64,000 nucleotides of DNA, taken from NCBI GenBank assembly GCA_964036665.1, contig OZ038529.1, positions 15,446,060-15,510,059 on the forward strand, written 5' to 3'. Made by a program: the position numbers and the translations under genes. Within the stretch, counting starts at the first letter, position 1. Each line of letters opens with the position of its first letter. Positions 40,358-54,400 of this stretch are shown here, one piece after another. The notes under the pieces were generated by a model. The model made no database searches, was not told where the DNA came from, and saw nothing but the letters and a program-made list of their open reading frames with translations. Source of the stretch: Gordius sp. MW1 (lineage: Eukaryota > Nematomorpha > Gordioida > Gordea > Gordiidae).

Positions 40358-43300
40358 TTCTCAAATTGGCTTACTTTTATATTTTTTCATGCTCTTTCAC
40401 ATACAATCGAAAAAAAAAATATTTTTACCTCAAAATTTTTCACATATTTTTCTTTCAACCGTATGCATCCGATGAAAGTTGTCGTTTTCAGACGTGGTTT
40501 CGATGATAAAAAGTAAAAATTTATCAGAATCAGAAAACTATTACTATGAAATCATGATCGCATAGTGCATTTTTGAAAAATTAAGCACTCACGTTGCGAT
40601 ACAACAAACTAATCGCAAAAATAAAACGTTGTCTTTTGTCAAAATGATAGTTCTCGCAGCTTAAAACCTCTTTTCGGAAGTCAATCGAGAATAATAGGAT
40701 TCTCAAATTGGCTTAATATATTTTTTCATGCTCTTTCACACAAAATCGAAAAAAATAAATATTTTTACCTCAAAATTTTTCACATATTTTTCTTCGGACC
40801 GTATTCATATAATGAAAGTTGTCGTTTTCAGACGTGGTATCTTTGATCCCAAGTAATAATTTATCAGACTGAAAACTATTACTTTGAAATCATGATCGCA
40901 TAATGCATTTTTGAAAAATTAAGCACTCACGTTGCGATACAACAAACTAATCGCAACAATAAAACGTTGTCTTTTGTCAAAATGATAGTTCTCGCAGCTT
41001 AAAACCTCTTTTCGGAAGTCAATCGAGGATAATAGGATTCTCAAATTGGCTTACTTTTATATATTTTTTCATGCTGTTTCACATAGAATCGAAAAAAATA
41101 AATATTTTTACCTCAAAATTTTTCACATATTTTTCTTTCAACCGTATGCATCCGATGAAAGTTGTCGTTTTCAGACGTGGTTTCTATGACCCAAGTAAAA
41201 ATTTATCAGAATCAGAAAACTATTACTTTGAAATCATGATCGCATAGAGCCATTTTCAAAAATTAAGCATCACGTTGCGATACAACAAACTAATCGCAAC
41301 AATAAAACGTTGTCTTTTGTCAAAATGATAGTTCTCGCAGCTTAAAACCTCTTTTCGGAAGTCAATCGAGGATAATAGGATTCTCAAATTGGCTTACTTT
41401 TATATATTTTTTCATGCTGTTTTACATAGAATCGAAAAAAATAAATATTTTTACCTCAAATTCACATATTTTTCTTTGAACCGTATTCATCCGATGAATG
41501 TTGTCGTTTTCAGACGTGGTTTCGATGATAAAAAGTAAAAATTTATCAGAATCAGAAAACTATTACTTTAAAATCATGATCGCATAGTGCATTTTTGAAA
41601 AATTGCATCACGTTGCGATACAACAAACTAATCGCAACAATAAAACGTTTTCTTTTGTCAAAATGATAGTTCTCGCAGCTTAAAACCTCTTTTCGGAAGT
41701 CAATCGAGGATAATAGGATTCTCAAATTGGCTTACTTTTATATGTTTTTTCATGCTGTTTCACATAGAATCGAAAAAAATAAATATTTTTACCTCAAAAT
41801 TTTTCACATATTTTTCTTTCAACCTTATGCATCCGATGAAAGTTGTCGTTTTCAGACGTGGTTTCGATGATAAAAAGTAAAAATTTATCAGAATCAGAAA
41901 ACTATTACTTTGAAATCATGATCGCATAGTGCATTTTTGAAAAATTAAGCACTCATGCGATACAACACTAATCGCAACAATAAAACGTTGTATTTTGTCA
42001 AAATGATAGTTCTCGCAGCTTAAAACCTCTTTTCGGAAGTCAATCGAGGATAATAGGATTCTCAAATGGGCTTACTTTTATATATTTTTTCATGCTCTTT
42101 CACATAGAATCGAAAAAAATAAATATTTTTACCTCAAAATTTTTCACATATTTTTCTTTGAACCGTATTCATCCGATGAAAGTTGTCGTTTTCAGACGTG
42201 GTTTCGATGATAAAAAGTAAAAATTTATCAGAATCTGAAAACTATTACTTTGAAATCATGATCGCATAGAGCCATTTTCAAAAAGTAAGCATCACGCTGC
42301 GATACAACAAACTAATCGCAACAATAAAACGTTTTCTTTTGTCAAAATGATAGTTCTCGCAGCTTAAAACCTCTTTTCGGAAGTCAATCGAGGATAATAT
42401 GATTCTCAAATTGGCTTACTTTTATATTTTTTCATGCTCTTTCACATACAATCGAAAAAAAAAATATTTTTACCTCAAAATTTTTCACATATTTTTCTTT
42501 CAACCGTATGCATCCGATGAAAGTTGTCGTTTTCAGACGTGGTTTCGATGATAAATAGTAAAAATTTATCAGAATCAGAAAACTATTACTATGAAATCAT
42601 GATCGCATAGTGCATTTTTGAAAAATTAAGCACTCACGTTGCGATACAACAAACTAATCGCAAAAATAAAACGTTGTCTTTTGTCAAAATGATAGTTCTC
42701 GTAGCTTAAAACCTCTTTTCGGAAGTCAATCGAGGATAATAGGATTCTCAAATTGGCTTAATATATTTTTTCATGCTCTTTCACACAAAATCGAAAAAAA
42801 TAAATATTTTTACCTCAAAATTTTTCACATATTTTTCTTCGGACCGTATTCATATAATGAAAGTTGTCGTTTTCAGACGTGGTTTCTATGATCCCAAGTA
42901 AAAATTTATCAGAATCTGAAAACTATTACTTTGAAATCATAATCGCATAGAGCAGTTTTCAAAAATTCAGCACTCACGTTGCGATACAACAAACTAATCG
43001 CAACAATAAAACGTTGTCTTTTGTCAAAATGAATAGTTCTGGCAGCTTAAAACCTCTTTTCGGAAGTAAATCGAGGATAATAGGATTCTCAAATTGGCTT
43101 ACTTTTATATATTTTTTCATGCTCTTTCACATACAATCGAAAAAAATACATATTTTTACCTCAAAATTTTTCACATATTTTTCTTTGAACCGTATTCATC
43201 CGATGAAAGTTGTCGTTTTCAGACGTGGTTTCTATGATTCCAAGTAAAAATTTATCAGAATCTGAAAACTATTACTTTGAAATCATGATCGCATAGTGCA

Positions 43301-45426
43301 TTTTTGAAAAATTAAGCACTCACGTTGCGATACAACAAACTAATCGCAACAATAAAACGTTGTCTTTTGTCAAAATGTTAGTTCTCGCAGCTTAAAACTT
43401 ATTTTCGGATAGCAATCGAGGATAATAGGATTCTCAAATTGGCTTACTTTTATATATTTTTTTATGCTCTTTCACATAGAATCGAAAAAAATAAACATTT
43501 TTACCTCAAAATTTTTCACATATTTTTCTTTCAACCGTATGCATCCGATGAAAGTTGTCGTTTTCAGACGTGGTTTCTATGATCCAGTAAAAATTTATCA
43601 GAATCAGAAAACTATTGCTTTGAAATCATGATCGCATAGTGCATTTTTGAAAAATTAAGCACTCACGTTGCGATACAACAAACTAATCGCAACAATAAAA
43701 CGTTGTCTTTTGTCAAAATGATAGTTCTCGCACAGCTTAAAACCTCTTTTCGGAAGTCAATCGAGGATAATAGGATTCTCAAATTGGCTTACTTTTATAT
43801 ATTTTTTTAACTCTTTCACATAGAATCGAAAAAAATAAATATTTTTACCTCAAAATTTTTCACATATTTTTCTTTGAACCGTATTCATCCGATGAAAGTT
43901 GTCGTTTTCAGACGTGGTTTCTATGATCCCAAGTAAAAATTTATCAGAATCTGAAAACTATTACTTTGAAATCATGATCGCATAGAGCCATTTTCAAAAT
44001 TAAGCATCACGTTGCGATACAACGAACTAATCGCAACAATAAAACGTTTTCTTTTGTCAAAATGATAGTTCTCGCAGCTTAAAACCTCTTTTCGGAAGTC
44101 AATCGAGGATAATAGGATTCTCAAATTGGCTTACTTTTATATATTTTTTCATGCTCTTTTACATAGAATCGAAAAAAATAAATATTTTTACCTCAAAATT
44201 TTTCACATATTTTTCTTTGAACCGTATTCATCCGATGAAAGTTGTCGTTTTCAGACGTGGTTTCTATGATCCCAAGTAAAAATTTATCAGAATCTGAAAA
44301 CTATTACTTTGAAATCATAATCGCATAGAGCAGTTTTCAAAAATTCAGCACTCACGTTGCGATACAACAAACTAATCGCAACAATAAAACGTTGTCTTTT
44401 GTCAAAATGAATAATTCTGGCAGCTTAAAACCTCTTTTCGGAAGTAAATCGAGGATAATAGGATTCTCAAATTGGCTTACTTTTATATATTTTTTCATGC
44501 TCTTTCACATACAATCGAAAAAAATAAATATTTTTACCTCAAAATTTTCACATATTTTTCTTTGAACCGTATTCATCCGATGAAAGTTGTCGTTTGCAGA
44601 CGTGGTTTCTATGATCCCAAGTAAAAATTTATCAGAATCTGAAAACTATTACTTTGAAATCATAATCGCATAGAGCAGTTTTCAAAAATTCAGCACTCAC
44701 GTTGCGATACAACAAACTAATCGCAACAATAAAACGTTGTCTTTTGTCAAAATGAATAATTCTGGCAGCTTAAAACCTCTTTTCGGAAGTAAATCGAGGA
44801 TAAGAGGATTCTCAAATTGGCTTATTTTTATATATTTTTTCATGCTCTTTTACATACAATCGAAAAAAATAAATATTTTTACCTCAAAATTTTTCACATA
44901 TTTTTCTTTGAACCGTATTCATCCGATGAAAGTTGTCGTTTTCAGACGTGGTTTCTATGATCCCAAGTAAAAATTTATCAGAATCTGAAAACTATTACTT
45001 TGAAATCATGATCGCATAGAGCCATTTTCAAAAATTAAGCATCACGTTGCGATACAACAAACTAATCGCAACAATAAAATGTTTTCTTTTGTCAAAATGA
45101 TAGTTCTCGCAGCTTAAAACCTCTTTTCGGAAGTCAATCGAGGATAATAGGATTCTCAAATTGGCTTACTTTTATATATTTTTTCATGCTCTTTCACATA
45201 GAATCGAAAAAAATAAATATTTTTACCTCAAAATTTTTCACATATTTTTCTTTGAACCGTATTCATCCGATGAAAGTTGTCGTTTTCAGACGTGGTTTCT
45301 ATGATCCCAAGTAAAAATTTATCAGAATCTGAAAACTATTACTTTGAAATCATAATCGCATAGAGCAGTTTTCAAAAATTCAGCACTCACGTTGCGATAC
45401 AACAAACTAATCGCAACAATAAAACG

Positions 45427-48400
45427 TTGTCTTTTGTCAAAATGAATAGTTCTGGCAGCTTAAAACCTCTTTTCGGAAGTAAATCGAGGATAATAGGATT
45501 CTCAAATTGGCTTACTTTTATATATTTTTTCATGCTCTTTCACATACAATCGAAAAAAATAAATATTTTTACCTCAAAATTTTTCACATATTTTTCTTTG
45601 AACCGTATTCATCCGATGAAAGTTGTCGTTTTCAGACGTGGTTTCTATGATCCCAAGTAAAAATTTATCAGAATCTGAAAACTATTACTTTGAAATCATA
45701 ATCGCATAGAGCAGTTTTCAAAAATTCAGCACTCACGTTGCGATACAACAAACTAATCGCAACAATAAAACGTTGTCTTTTGTCAAAATGAATAGTTCTG
45801 GCAGCTTAAAACCTCTTTTCGGGAGTAAATCGAGGATAATAGGATTCTCAAATTGGCTTACTTTTATATATTTTTTCATGCTCTTTCACATACAATCGAA
45901 AAAAATAAATATTTTTACCTCAAAATTTTTCACATATTTTTCTTTGAACCGTATTCATCCGATGAAAGTTGTCGTTTTCAGACGTGGTTTCTATGATCCC
46001 AAGTAAAAATTTATCAGAATCTGAAAACTATTACTTTGAAATCATGATCGCATAGTGCATTTTTGAAAAATTAAGCACTCACGTTGCGATACAACAAACT
46101 AATCGCAACAATAAAACGTTGTCTTTTGTCAAAATGTTAGTTCTCGCAGCTTAAAACTTATTTTCGGAAGTCAATCGAGAATAATAGGATTCTCAAATTG
46201 TCTTACTTTTATATATTTTTTTATGCTCTTTCACATAGAATCGAAAAAAATAAATATTTTTACCTCAAAATTTTTCACATATTTTTCTTTCAACCGTATG
46301 CATCCGATGAAAGTTGTCGTTTTCAGACGTGGTTTCTATGATCCCAAGTAAAAATTTATCAGAATCAGAAAACTATTGCTTTGAAATCATGATCGCATAG
46401 TGCATTTTTGAAAAATTAAGCACTCACGTTGCGATACAACAAACTAATCGCAACAATAAAACGTTGTCTTTTGTCAAAATGATAGTTCTCGCACAGCTTA
46501 AAACCTCTTTTCGGAAGTCAATCGAGGATAATAGGATTCTCAAATTGGCTTACTTTTATATATTTTTTTATGCTCTTTCACATAGAATCGAAAAAAATAA
46601 ATATTTTTACCTCAAAATTTTTCACATATTTTTCTTTGAACCGTATTCATCCGATGAAAGTTGTCGTTTTCAGACGTGGTTTCTATGATCCCAAGTAAAA
46701 ATTTATCAGAATCTGAAAACTATTACTTTGAAATCATGATCGCATAGAGCCATTTTCAAAAATTAAGCATCACGTTGCGATACAACAAACTAATCGCAAC
46801 AATAAAACGTTTTCTTTTGTCAAAATGATAGTTCTCGCAGCTTAAAACCTCTTTTCGGAAGTCAATCGAGGATAATAGGATTCTCAAATTGGCTTACTTT
46901 TATATATTTTTTGATGCTCTTTCACATAGAATCGAAAAAAATAAATATTTTTACCTCAAAATTTTTCACATATTTTTCTTTGAACCGTATTCATCCGATG
47001 AAATTTGTCGTTTTCAGACGTGGTTTCTATGATCCCAAGTAAAAATTTATCAGAATCTGAAAACTATTACTTTGAAATCATAATCGCATAGAGCAGTTTT
47101 CAAAAATTCAGCACTCACGTTGCGATACAACAAACTAATCGCAACAATAAAACGTTGTCTTTTGTCAAAATGAATAATTCTGGCAGCTTAAAACCTCTTT
47201 TCGGAAGTAAATCGAGGATAATAGGATTCTCAAATTGGCTTACTTTTATATATTTTTTTATGCTCTTTCACATACAATCGAAAAAAATAAATATTTTTAC
47301 CTCAAAATTTTTCAATTTTTCTTTGAACCGTATTCATCCGATGAAAGTTGTCGTTTTCAGACGTGGTTTCTATGATCCCAAGTAAAAATTTATCAGAATC
47401 TGAAAACTATTACTTTGAAATCATAATCGCATAGAGCAGTTTTCAAAAATTCAGCACTCACGTTGCGATACAACAAACTAATCGCAACAATAAAACGTTG
47501 TCTTTTGTCAAAATGAATAATTCTGGCAGCTTAAAACCTCTTTTCGGAAGTAAATCGAGGATAATAGGATTCTCAAATTGGCTTACTTTTATATATTTTT
47601 TCATGCTCTTTCACATACAATCGAAAAAAATAAATATTTTTACCTCAAAATTTTTCACATATTTTTCTTTGAACCGTATTCATCCGATGAAAGTTGTCGT
47701 TTTCAGACGTGGTTTCGATGATAAAAAGTAAAAATTTATCAGAATCTGAAAACTATTACTTTGAAATCATGATCGCATAGAGCCATTTTCAAAAATTAAG
47801 CATCACGTTGCGATACAACAAACTAATCGCAACAATAAAATGTTTTCTTTTGTCAAAATGATAGTTCTCGCAGCTTAAAACCTCTTTTCGGAAGTCAATC
47901 GAGGATAATAGGATTCTCAAATTGGCTTACTTTTATATATTTTTTCATGCTCTTTCACATAGAATCGAAAAAAATAAATATTTTTACCTCAAAATTTTTC
48001 ACATATTTTTCTTTGAACCGTATTCATCCGATGAAAGTTGTCGTTTTCAGACGTGGTTTCTATGATCCCAAGTAAAAATTTATCAGAATCTGAAAACTAT
48101 TACTTTGAAATCATAATCGCATAGAGCAGTTTTCAAAAATTCAGCACTCACGTTGCGATACAACAAACTAATCGCAACAATAAAACGTTGTCTTTTGTCA
48201 AAATGAATAGTTCTGGCAGCTTAAAACCTCTTTTCGGAAGTAAATCGAGGATAATAGGATTCTCAAATTGGCTTACTTTTATATATTTTTTCATGCTCTT
48301 TCACATACAATCGAAAAAAATAAATATTTTTACCTCAAAATTTTTCACATATTTTTCTTTGAACCGTATTCATCCGATGAAAGTTGTCGTTTTCAGACGT

Positions 48401-51400
48401 GGTTTCTATGATCCCAAGTAAAAATTTATCAGAATCTGAAAACTATTACTTTGAAATCATAATCGCATAGAGCAGTTTTCAAAAATTCAGCACTCACGTT
48501 GCGATACAACAAACTAATCGCAACAATAAAACGTTGTCTTTTGTCAAAATGAATAGTTCTGGCAGCTTAAAACCTCTTTTCGGGAGTAAATCGAGGATAA
48601 TAGGATTCTCAAATTGGCTTACTTTTATATATTTTTTCATGCTCTTTCACATACAATCGAAAAAAATAAATATTTTTACCTCAAAATTTTTCACATATTT
48701 TTCTTTGAACCGTATTCATCCGATGAAAGTTGTCGTTTTCAGACGTGGTTTCTATGATCCCAAGTAAAAATTTATCAGAATCTGAAAACTATTACTTTGA
48801 AATCATGATCGCATAGTGCATTTTTGAAAAATTAAGCACTCACGTTGCGATACAACAAACTAATCGCAACAATAAAACGTTGTCTTTTGTCAAAATGTTA
48901 GTTCTCGCAGCTTAAAACTTATTTTCGGAAGTCAATCGAGAATAATAGGATTCTCAAATTGTCTTACTTTTATATATTTTTTTATGCTCTTTCACATAGA
49001 ATCGAAAAAAATAAATATTTTTACCTCAAAATTTTTCACATATTTTTCTTTCAACCGTATGCATCCGATGAAAGTTGTCGTTTTCAGACGTGGTTTCTAT
49101 GATCCCAAGTAAAAATTTATCAGAATCAGAAAACTATTGCTTTGAAATCATGATCGCATAGTGCATTTTTGAAAAATTAAGCACTCACGTTGCGATACAA
49201 CAAACTAATCGCAACAATAAAACGTTGTCTTTTGTCAAAATGATAGTTCTCGCACAGCTTAAAACCTCTTTTCGGAAGTCAATCGAGGATAATAGGATTC
49301 TCAAATTGGCTTACTTTTATATATTTTTTTATGCTCTTTCACATAGAATCGAAAAAAATAAATATTTTTACCTCAAAATTTTTCACATATTTTTCTTTGA
49401 ACCGTATTCATCCGATGAAAGTTGTCGTTTTCAGACGTGGTTTCTATGATCCCAAGTAAAAATTTATCAGAATCTGAAAACTATTACTTTGAAATCATGA
49501 TCGCATAGAGCCATTTTCAAAAATTAAGCATCACGTTGCGATACAACAAACTAATCGCAACAATAAAACGTTTTCTTTTGTCAAAATGATAGTTCTCGCA
49601 GCTTAAAACCTCTTTTCGGAAGTCAATCGAGGATAATAGGATTCTCAAATTGGCTTACTTTTATATATTTTTTGATGCTCTTTCACATAGAATCGAAAAA
49701 AATAAATATTTTTACCTCAAAATTTTTCACATATTTTTCTTTGAACCGTATTCATCCGATGAAATTTGTCGTTTTCAGACGTGGTTTCTATGATCCCAAG
49801 TAAAAATTTATCAGAATCTGAAAACTATTACTTTGAAATCATAATCGCATAGAGCAGTTTTCAAAAATTCAGCACTCACGTTGCGATACAACAAACTAAT
49901 CGCAACAATAAAACGTTGTCTTTTGTCAAAATGAATAATTCTGGCAGCTTAAAACCTCTTTTCGGAAGTAAATCGAGGATAATAGGATTCTCAAATTGGC
50001 TTACTTTTATATATTTTTTTATGCTCTTTCACATACAATCGAAAAAAATAAATATTTTTACCTCAAAATTTTTCAATTTTTCTTTGAACCGTATTCATCC
50101 GATGAAAGTTGTCGTTTTCAGACGTGGTTTCTATGATCCCAAGTAAAAATTTATCAGAATCTGAAAACTATTACTTTGAAATCATAATCGCATAGAGCAG
50201 TTTTCAAAAATTCAGCACTCACGTTGCGATACAACAAACTAATCGCAACAATAAAACGTTGTCTTTTGTCAAAATGAATAATTCTGGCAGCTTAAAACCT
50301 CTTTTCGGAAGTAAATCGAGGATAATAGGATTCTCAAATTGGCTTACTTTTATATATTTTTTCATGCTCTTTCACATACAATCGAAAAAAATAAATATTT
50401 TTACCTCAAAATTTTTCACATATTTTTCTTTGAACCGTATTCATCCGATGAAAGTTGTCGTTTTCAGACGTGGTTTCTATGATCCCAAGTAAAAATTTAT
50501 CAGAATCTGAAAACTATTACTTTGAAATCATAATCGCATAGAGCAGTTTTCAAAAATTCAGCACTCACGTTGCGATACAACAAACTAATCGCAACAATAA
50601 AACGTTGTCTTTTGTCAAAATGAATAATTCTGGCAGCTTAAAACCTCTTTTCGGAAGTAAATCGAGGATAAGAGGATTCTCAAATTGGCTTACTTTTATA
50701 TATTTTTTCATGCTCTTTTACATACAATCGAAAAAAATAAATATTTTTACCTCAAAATTTTTCACATATTTTTCTTTGAACCGTATTCATCCGATGAAAG
50801 TTGTCGTTTTCAGACGTGGTTTCTATGATCCCAAGTAAAAATTTATCAAAATCTGAAAACTATTACTTTGAAATCATGATCGCATAGAGCCATTTTCAAA
50901 AATTAAGCATCACGTTGCGATACAACAAACTAATCGCAACAATAAAACGTTTTCTTTTGTCAAAATGATAGTTCTCGCAGCTTAAAACCTCTTTTCGGAA
51001 GTCAATCGAGGATAATAGGATTCTCAAATTGGCTTACTTTTATATATTTTTTCATGCTCTTTCACATACAATCGAAAAAAATAAATATTTTTACCTCAAA
51101 ATTTTTCACATATTTTTCTTTGAACCGTATTCATCCGATGAAAGTTGTCGTTTTCAGACGTGGTTTCTATGATCCCAAGTAAAAATTTATCAGAATCTGA
51201 AAACTATTACTTTGAAATCATAATCGCATAGAGCAGTTTTCAAAAATTCAGCACTCACGTTGCGATACAACAAACTAATCGCAACAATAAAACGTTGTCT
51301 TTTGTCAAAATGAATAGTTCTGGCAGCTTAAAACCTCTTTTCGGAAGTAAATCGAGGATAATAGGATTCTCAAATTGGCTTACTTTTATATATTTTTTCA

Positions 51401-54400
51401 TGCTCTGTCACATACAATCGAAAAAAATAAATATTTTTACCTCAAAATTTTTCACATATTTTTCTTTGAACCGTATTCATCCGATGAAAGTTGTCGTTTT
51501 CAGACGTGGTTTCTATGATCCCAAGTAAAAATTTATCAGAATCTGAAAACTATTACTTTGAAATCATGATCGCATAGTGCATTTTTGAAAAATTAAGCAC
51601 TCACGTTGCGATACAACAAACTAATCGCAACAAAAAAACGTTGTCTTTTGTCAAAATGTTAGTTCTCGCAGCTTAAAACTTATTTTCGGAAGTCAATCGA
51701 GGATAATAGGATTCTCAAATTGGCTTACTTTTATATATTTTTTTATGCTCTTTCACATAGAATCGAAAAAAATAAATATTTTTACCTCAAAATTTTTCAC
51801 ATATTTTTCTTTCAACCGTATGCATCCGATGAAAGTTGTCGTTTTCAGACGTGGTTTCTATGATCCCAAGTAAAAATTTATCAGAATCAGAAAACTATTA
51901 CTTTGAAATCATGATCGCATAGTGCATTTTTGAAAAATTAAGCACTCACGTTGCGATACAACAAACTAATCGCAACAATAAAACGTTGTCTTTTGTCAAA
52001 ATGATAGTTCTCGCACAGCTTAAAACCTCTTTTCGGAAGTCAATCGAGGATAATAGGATTCTCAAATTGGCTTACTTTTATATATTTTTTTATGCTCTTT
52101 CACATAGAATCGAAAAAAATAAATATTTTTACCTCAAAATTTTTCACATATTTTTCTTTGAACCGTATTCATCCGATGAAAGTTGTGGTTTTCAGACGTG
52201 GTTTCTATGATCCCAAGTAAAAATTTATCAGAATCTGAAAACTATTACTTTGAAATCATGATCGCATAGAGCCATTTTCAAAAATTAAGCATCACGTTGC
52301 GATACAACAAACTAATCGCAACAATAAAACGTTTTCTTTTGTCAAAATGATAGTTCTCGCAGCTTAAAACCTCTTTTCGGAAGTTAATCGAGGATAATAG
52401 GATTCTCAAATTGGCTTACTTTTATATATTTTTTCATGCTCTTTCACATAGAATCGAAAAAAATAAATATTTTTACCTCAAAATTTTTCACATATTTTTC
52501 TTTGAACCGTATTCATCCGATGAAATTTGTCGTTTTCAGACGTGGTTTCTATGATCCCAAGTAAAAATTTATCAGAATCTGAAAACTATTACTTTGAAAT
52601 CATAATCGCATAGAGCAGTTTTCAAAAATTCAGCACTCACGTTGCGATACAACAAACTAATCGCAACAATAAAACGTTGTCTTTTGTCAAAATGAATAAT
52701 TCTGGCAGCTTAAAACCTTTTTTCGGAAGTAAATCGAGGATAATAGGATTCTCAAATTGGCTTACTTTTATATATTTTTTTATGCTCTTTCACATACAAT
52801 CGAAAAAAATAAATATTTTTACCCCAAAATTTTTCAATTTTTCTTTGAACCGTATTCATCCGATGAAAGTTGTCGTTTTCAGACGTGGTTTCTATGATCC
52901 CAAGTAAAAATTTATCAGAATCTGAAAACTATTACTTTGAAATCATAATCGCATAGAGCAGTTTTCAAAAATTCAGCACTCACGTTGCGATACAACAAAC
53001 TAATCGCAACAATAAAACGTTGTCTTTTGTCAAAATGAATAATTCTGGCAGCTTAAAACCTCTTTTCGGAAGTAAATCGAGGATAATAGGATTCTCAAAT
53101 TGGCTTACTTTTATATATTTTTTCATGCTCTTTCACATACAATCGAAAAAAATAAATATTTTTACCTCAAAATTTTTCACATATTTTTCTTTGAACCGTA
53201 TTCATCCGATGAAAGTTGTCGTTTTCAGACGTGGTTTCTATGATCCCAAGTAAAAATTTATCAGAATCTGAAAACTATTACTTTGAAATCATAATCGCAT
53301 AGAGCAGTTTTCAAAAATTCAGCACTCACGTTGCGATACAACAAACTAATCGCAACAATAAAACGTTGTCTTTTGTCAAAATGAATAATTCTGGCAGCTT
53401 AAAACCTCTTTTCGGAAGTAAATCGAGGATAAGAGGATTCTCAAATTGGCTTACTTTTATATATTTTTTCATGCTCTTTTACATACAATCGAAAAAAATA
53501 AATATTTTTACCTCAAAATTTTTCACATATTTTTCTTTGAACCGTATTCATCCGATGAAAGTTGTCGTTTTCAGACGTGGTTTCTATGATCCCAAGTAAA
53601 GATTTATGAGAATCTGAAAACTATTACTTTGAAATCATGATCGCATAGAGCCATTTTCAAAAATTAAGCATCACGTTGCGATACAACAAACTAATCGCAA
53701 CAATAAAACGTTTTCTTTTGTCAAAATGATAGTTCTCGCAGCTTAAAACCTCTTTTCGGAAGTCAATCGAGGATAATAGGATTCTCAAATTGGCTTACTT
53801 TTATATATTTTTTCATGCTCTTTCACATAGAATCGAAAAAAATAAATATTTTTACCTCAAAATTTTTCACATATTTTTCTTTAAACCGTATTCATCCGAT
53901 GAAAGTTGTCGTTTTCAGACGTGGTTTCTATGATCCCAAGTAAAAATTTATCAGAATCTGAAAACTATTACTTTGAAATCATAATCGCATAGAGCAGTTT
54001 TCAAAAATTCAGCACTCACGTTGCGATACAACAAACTAATCGCAACAATAAAACGTTGTCTTTTGTCAAAATGAATAGTTCTGGCAGCTTAAAACCTCTT
54101 TTCGGAAGTAAATCGAGGATAATAGGATTCTCAAATTGGCTTACTTTTATATATTTTTTCATGCTCTTTCACATACAATCGAAAAAAATAAATATTTTTA
54201 CCTCAAAATTTTTCACATATTTTTCTTTGAACCGTATTCATCCGATGAAAGTTGTCGTTTTCAGACGTGGTTTCTATGATCCCAAGTAAAAATTTATCAG
54301 AATCTGAAAACTATTACTTTGAAATCATAATCGCATAGAGCAGTTTTCAAAAATTCAGCACTCACGTTGCGATACAACAAACTAATCGCAACAATAAAAC

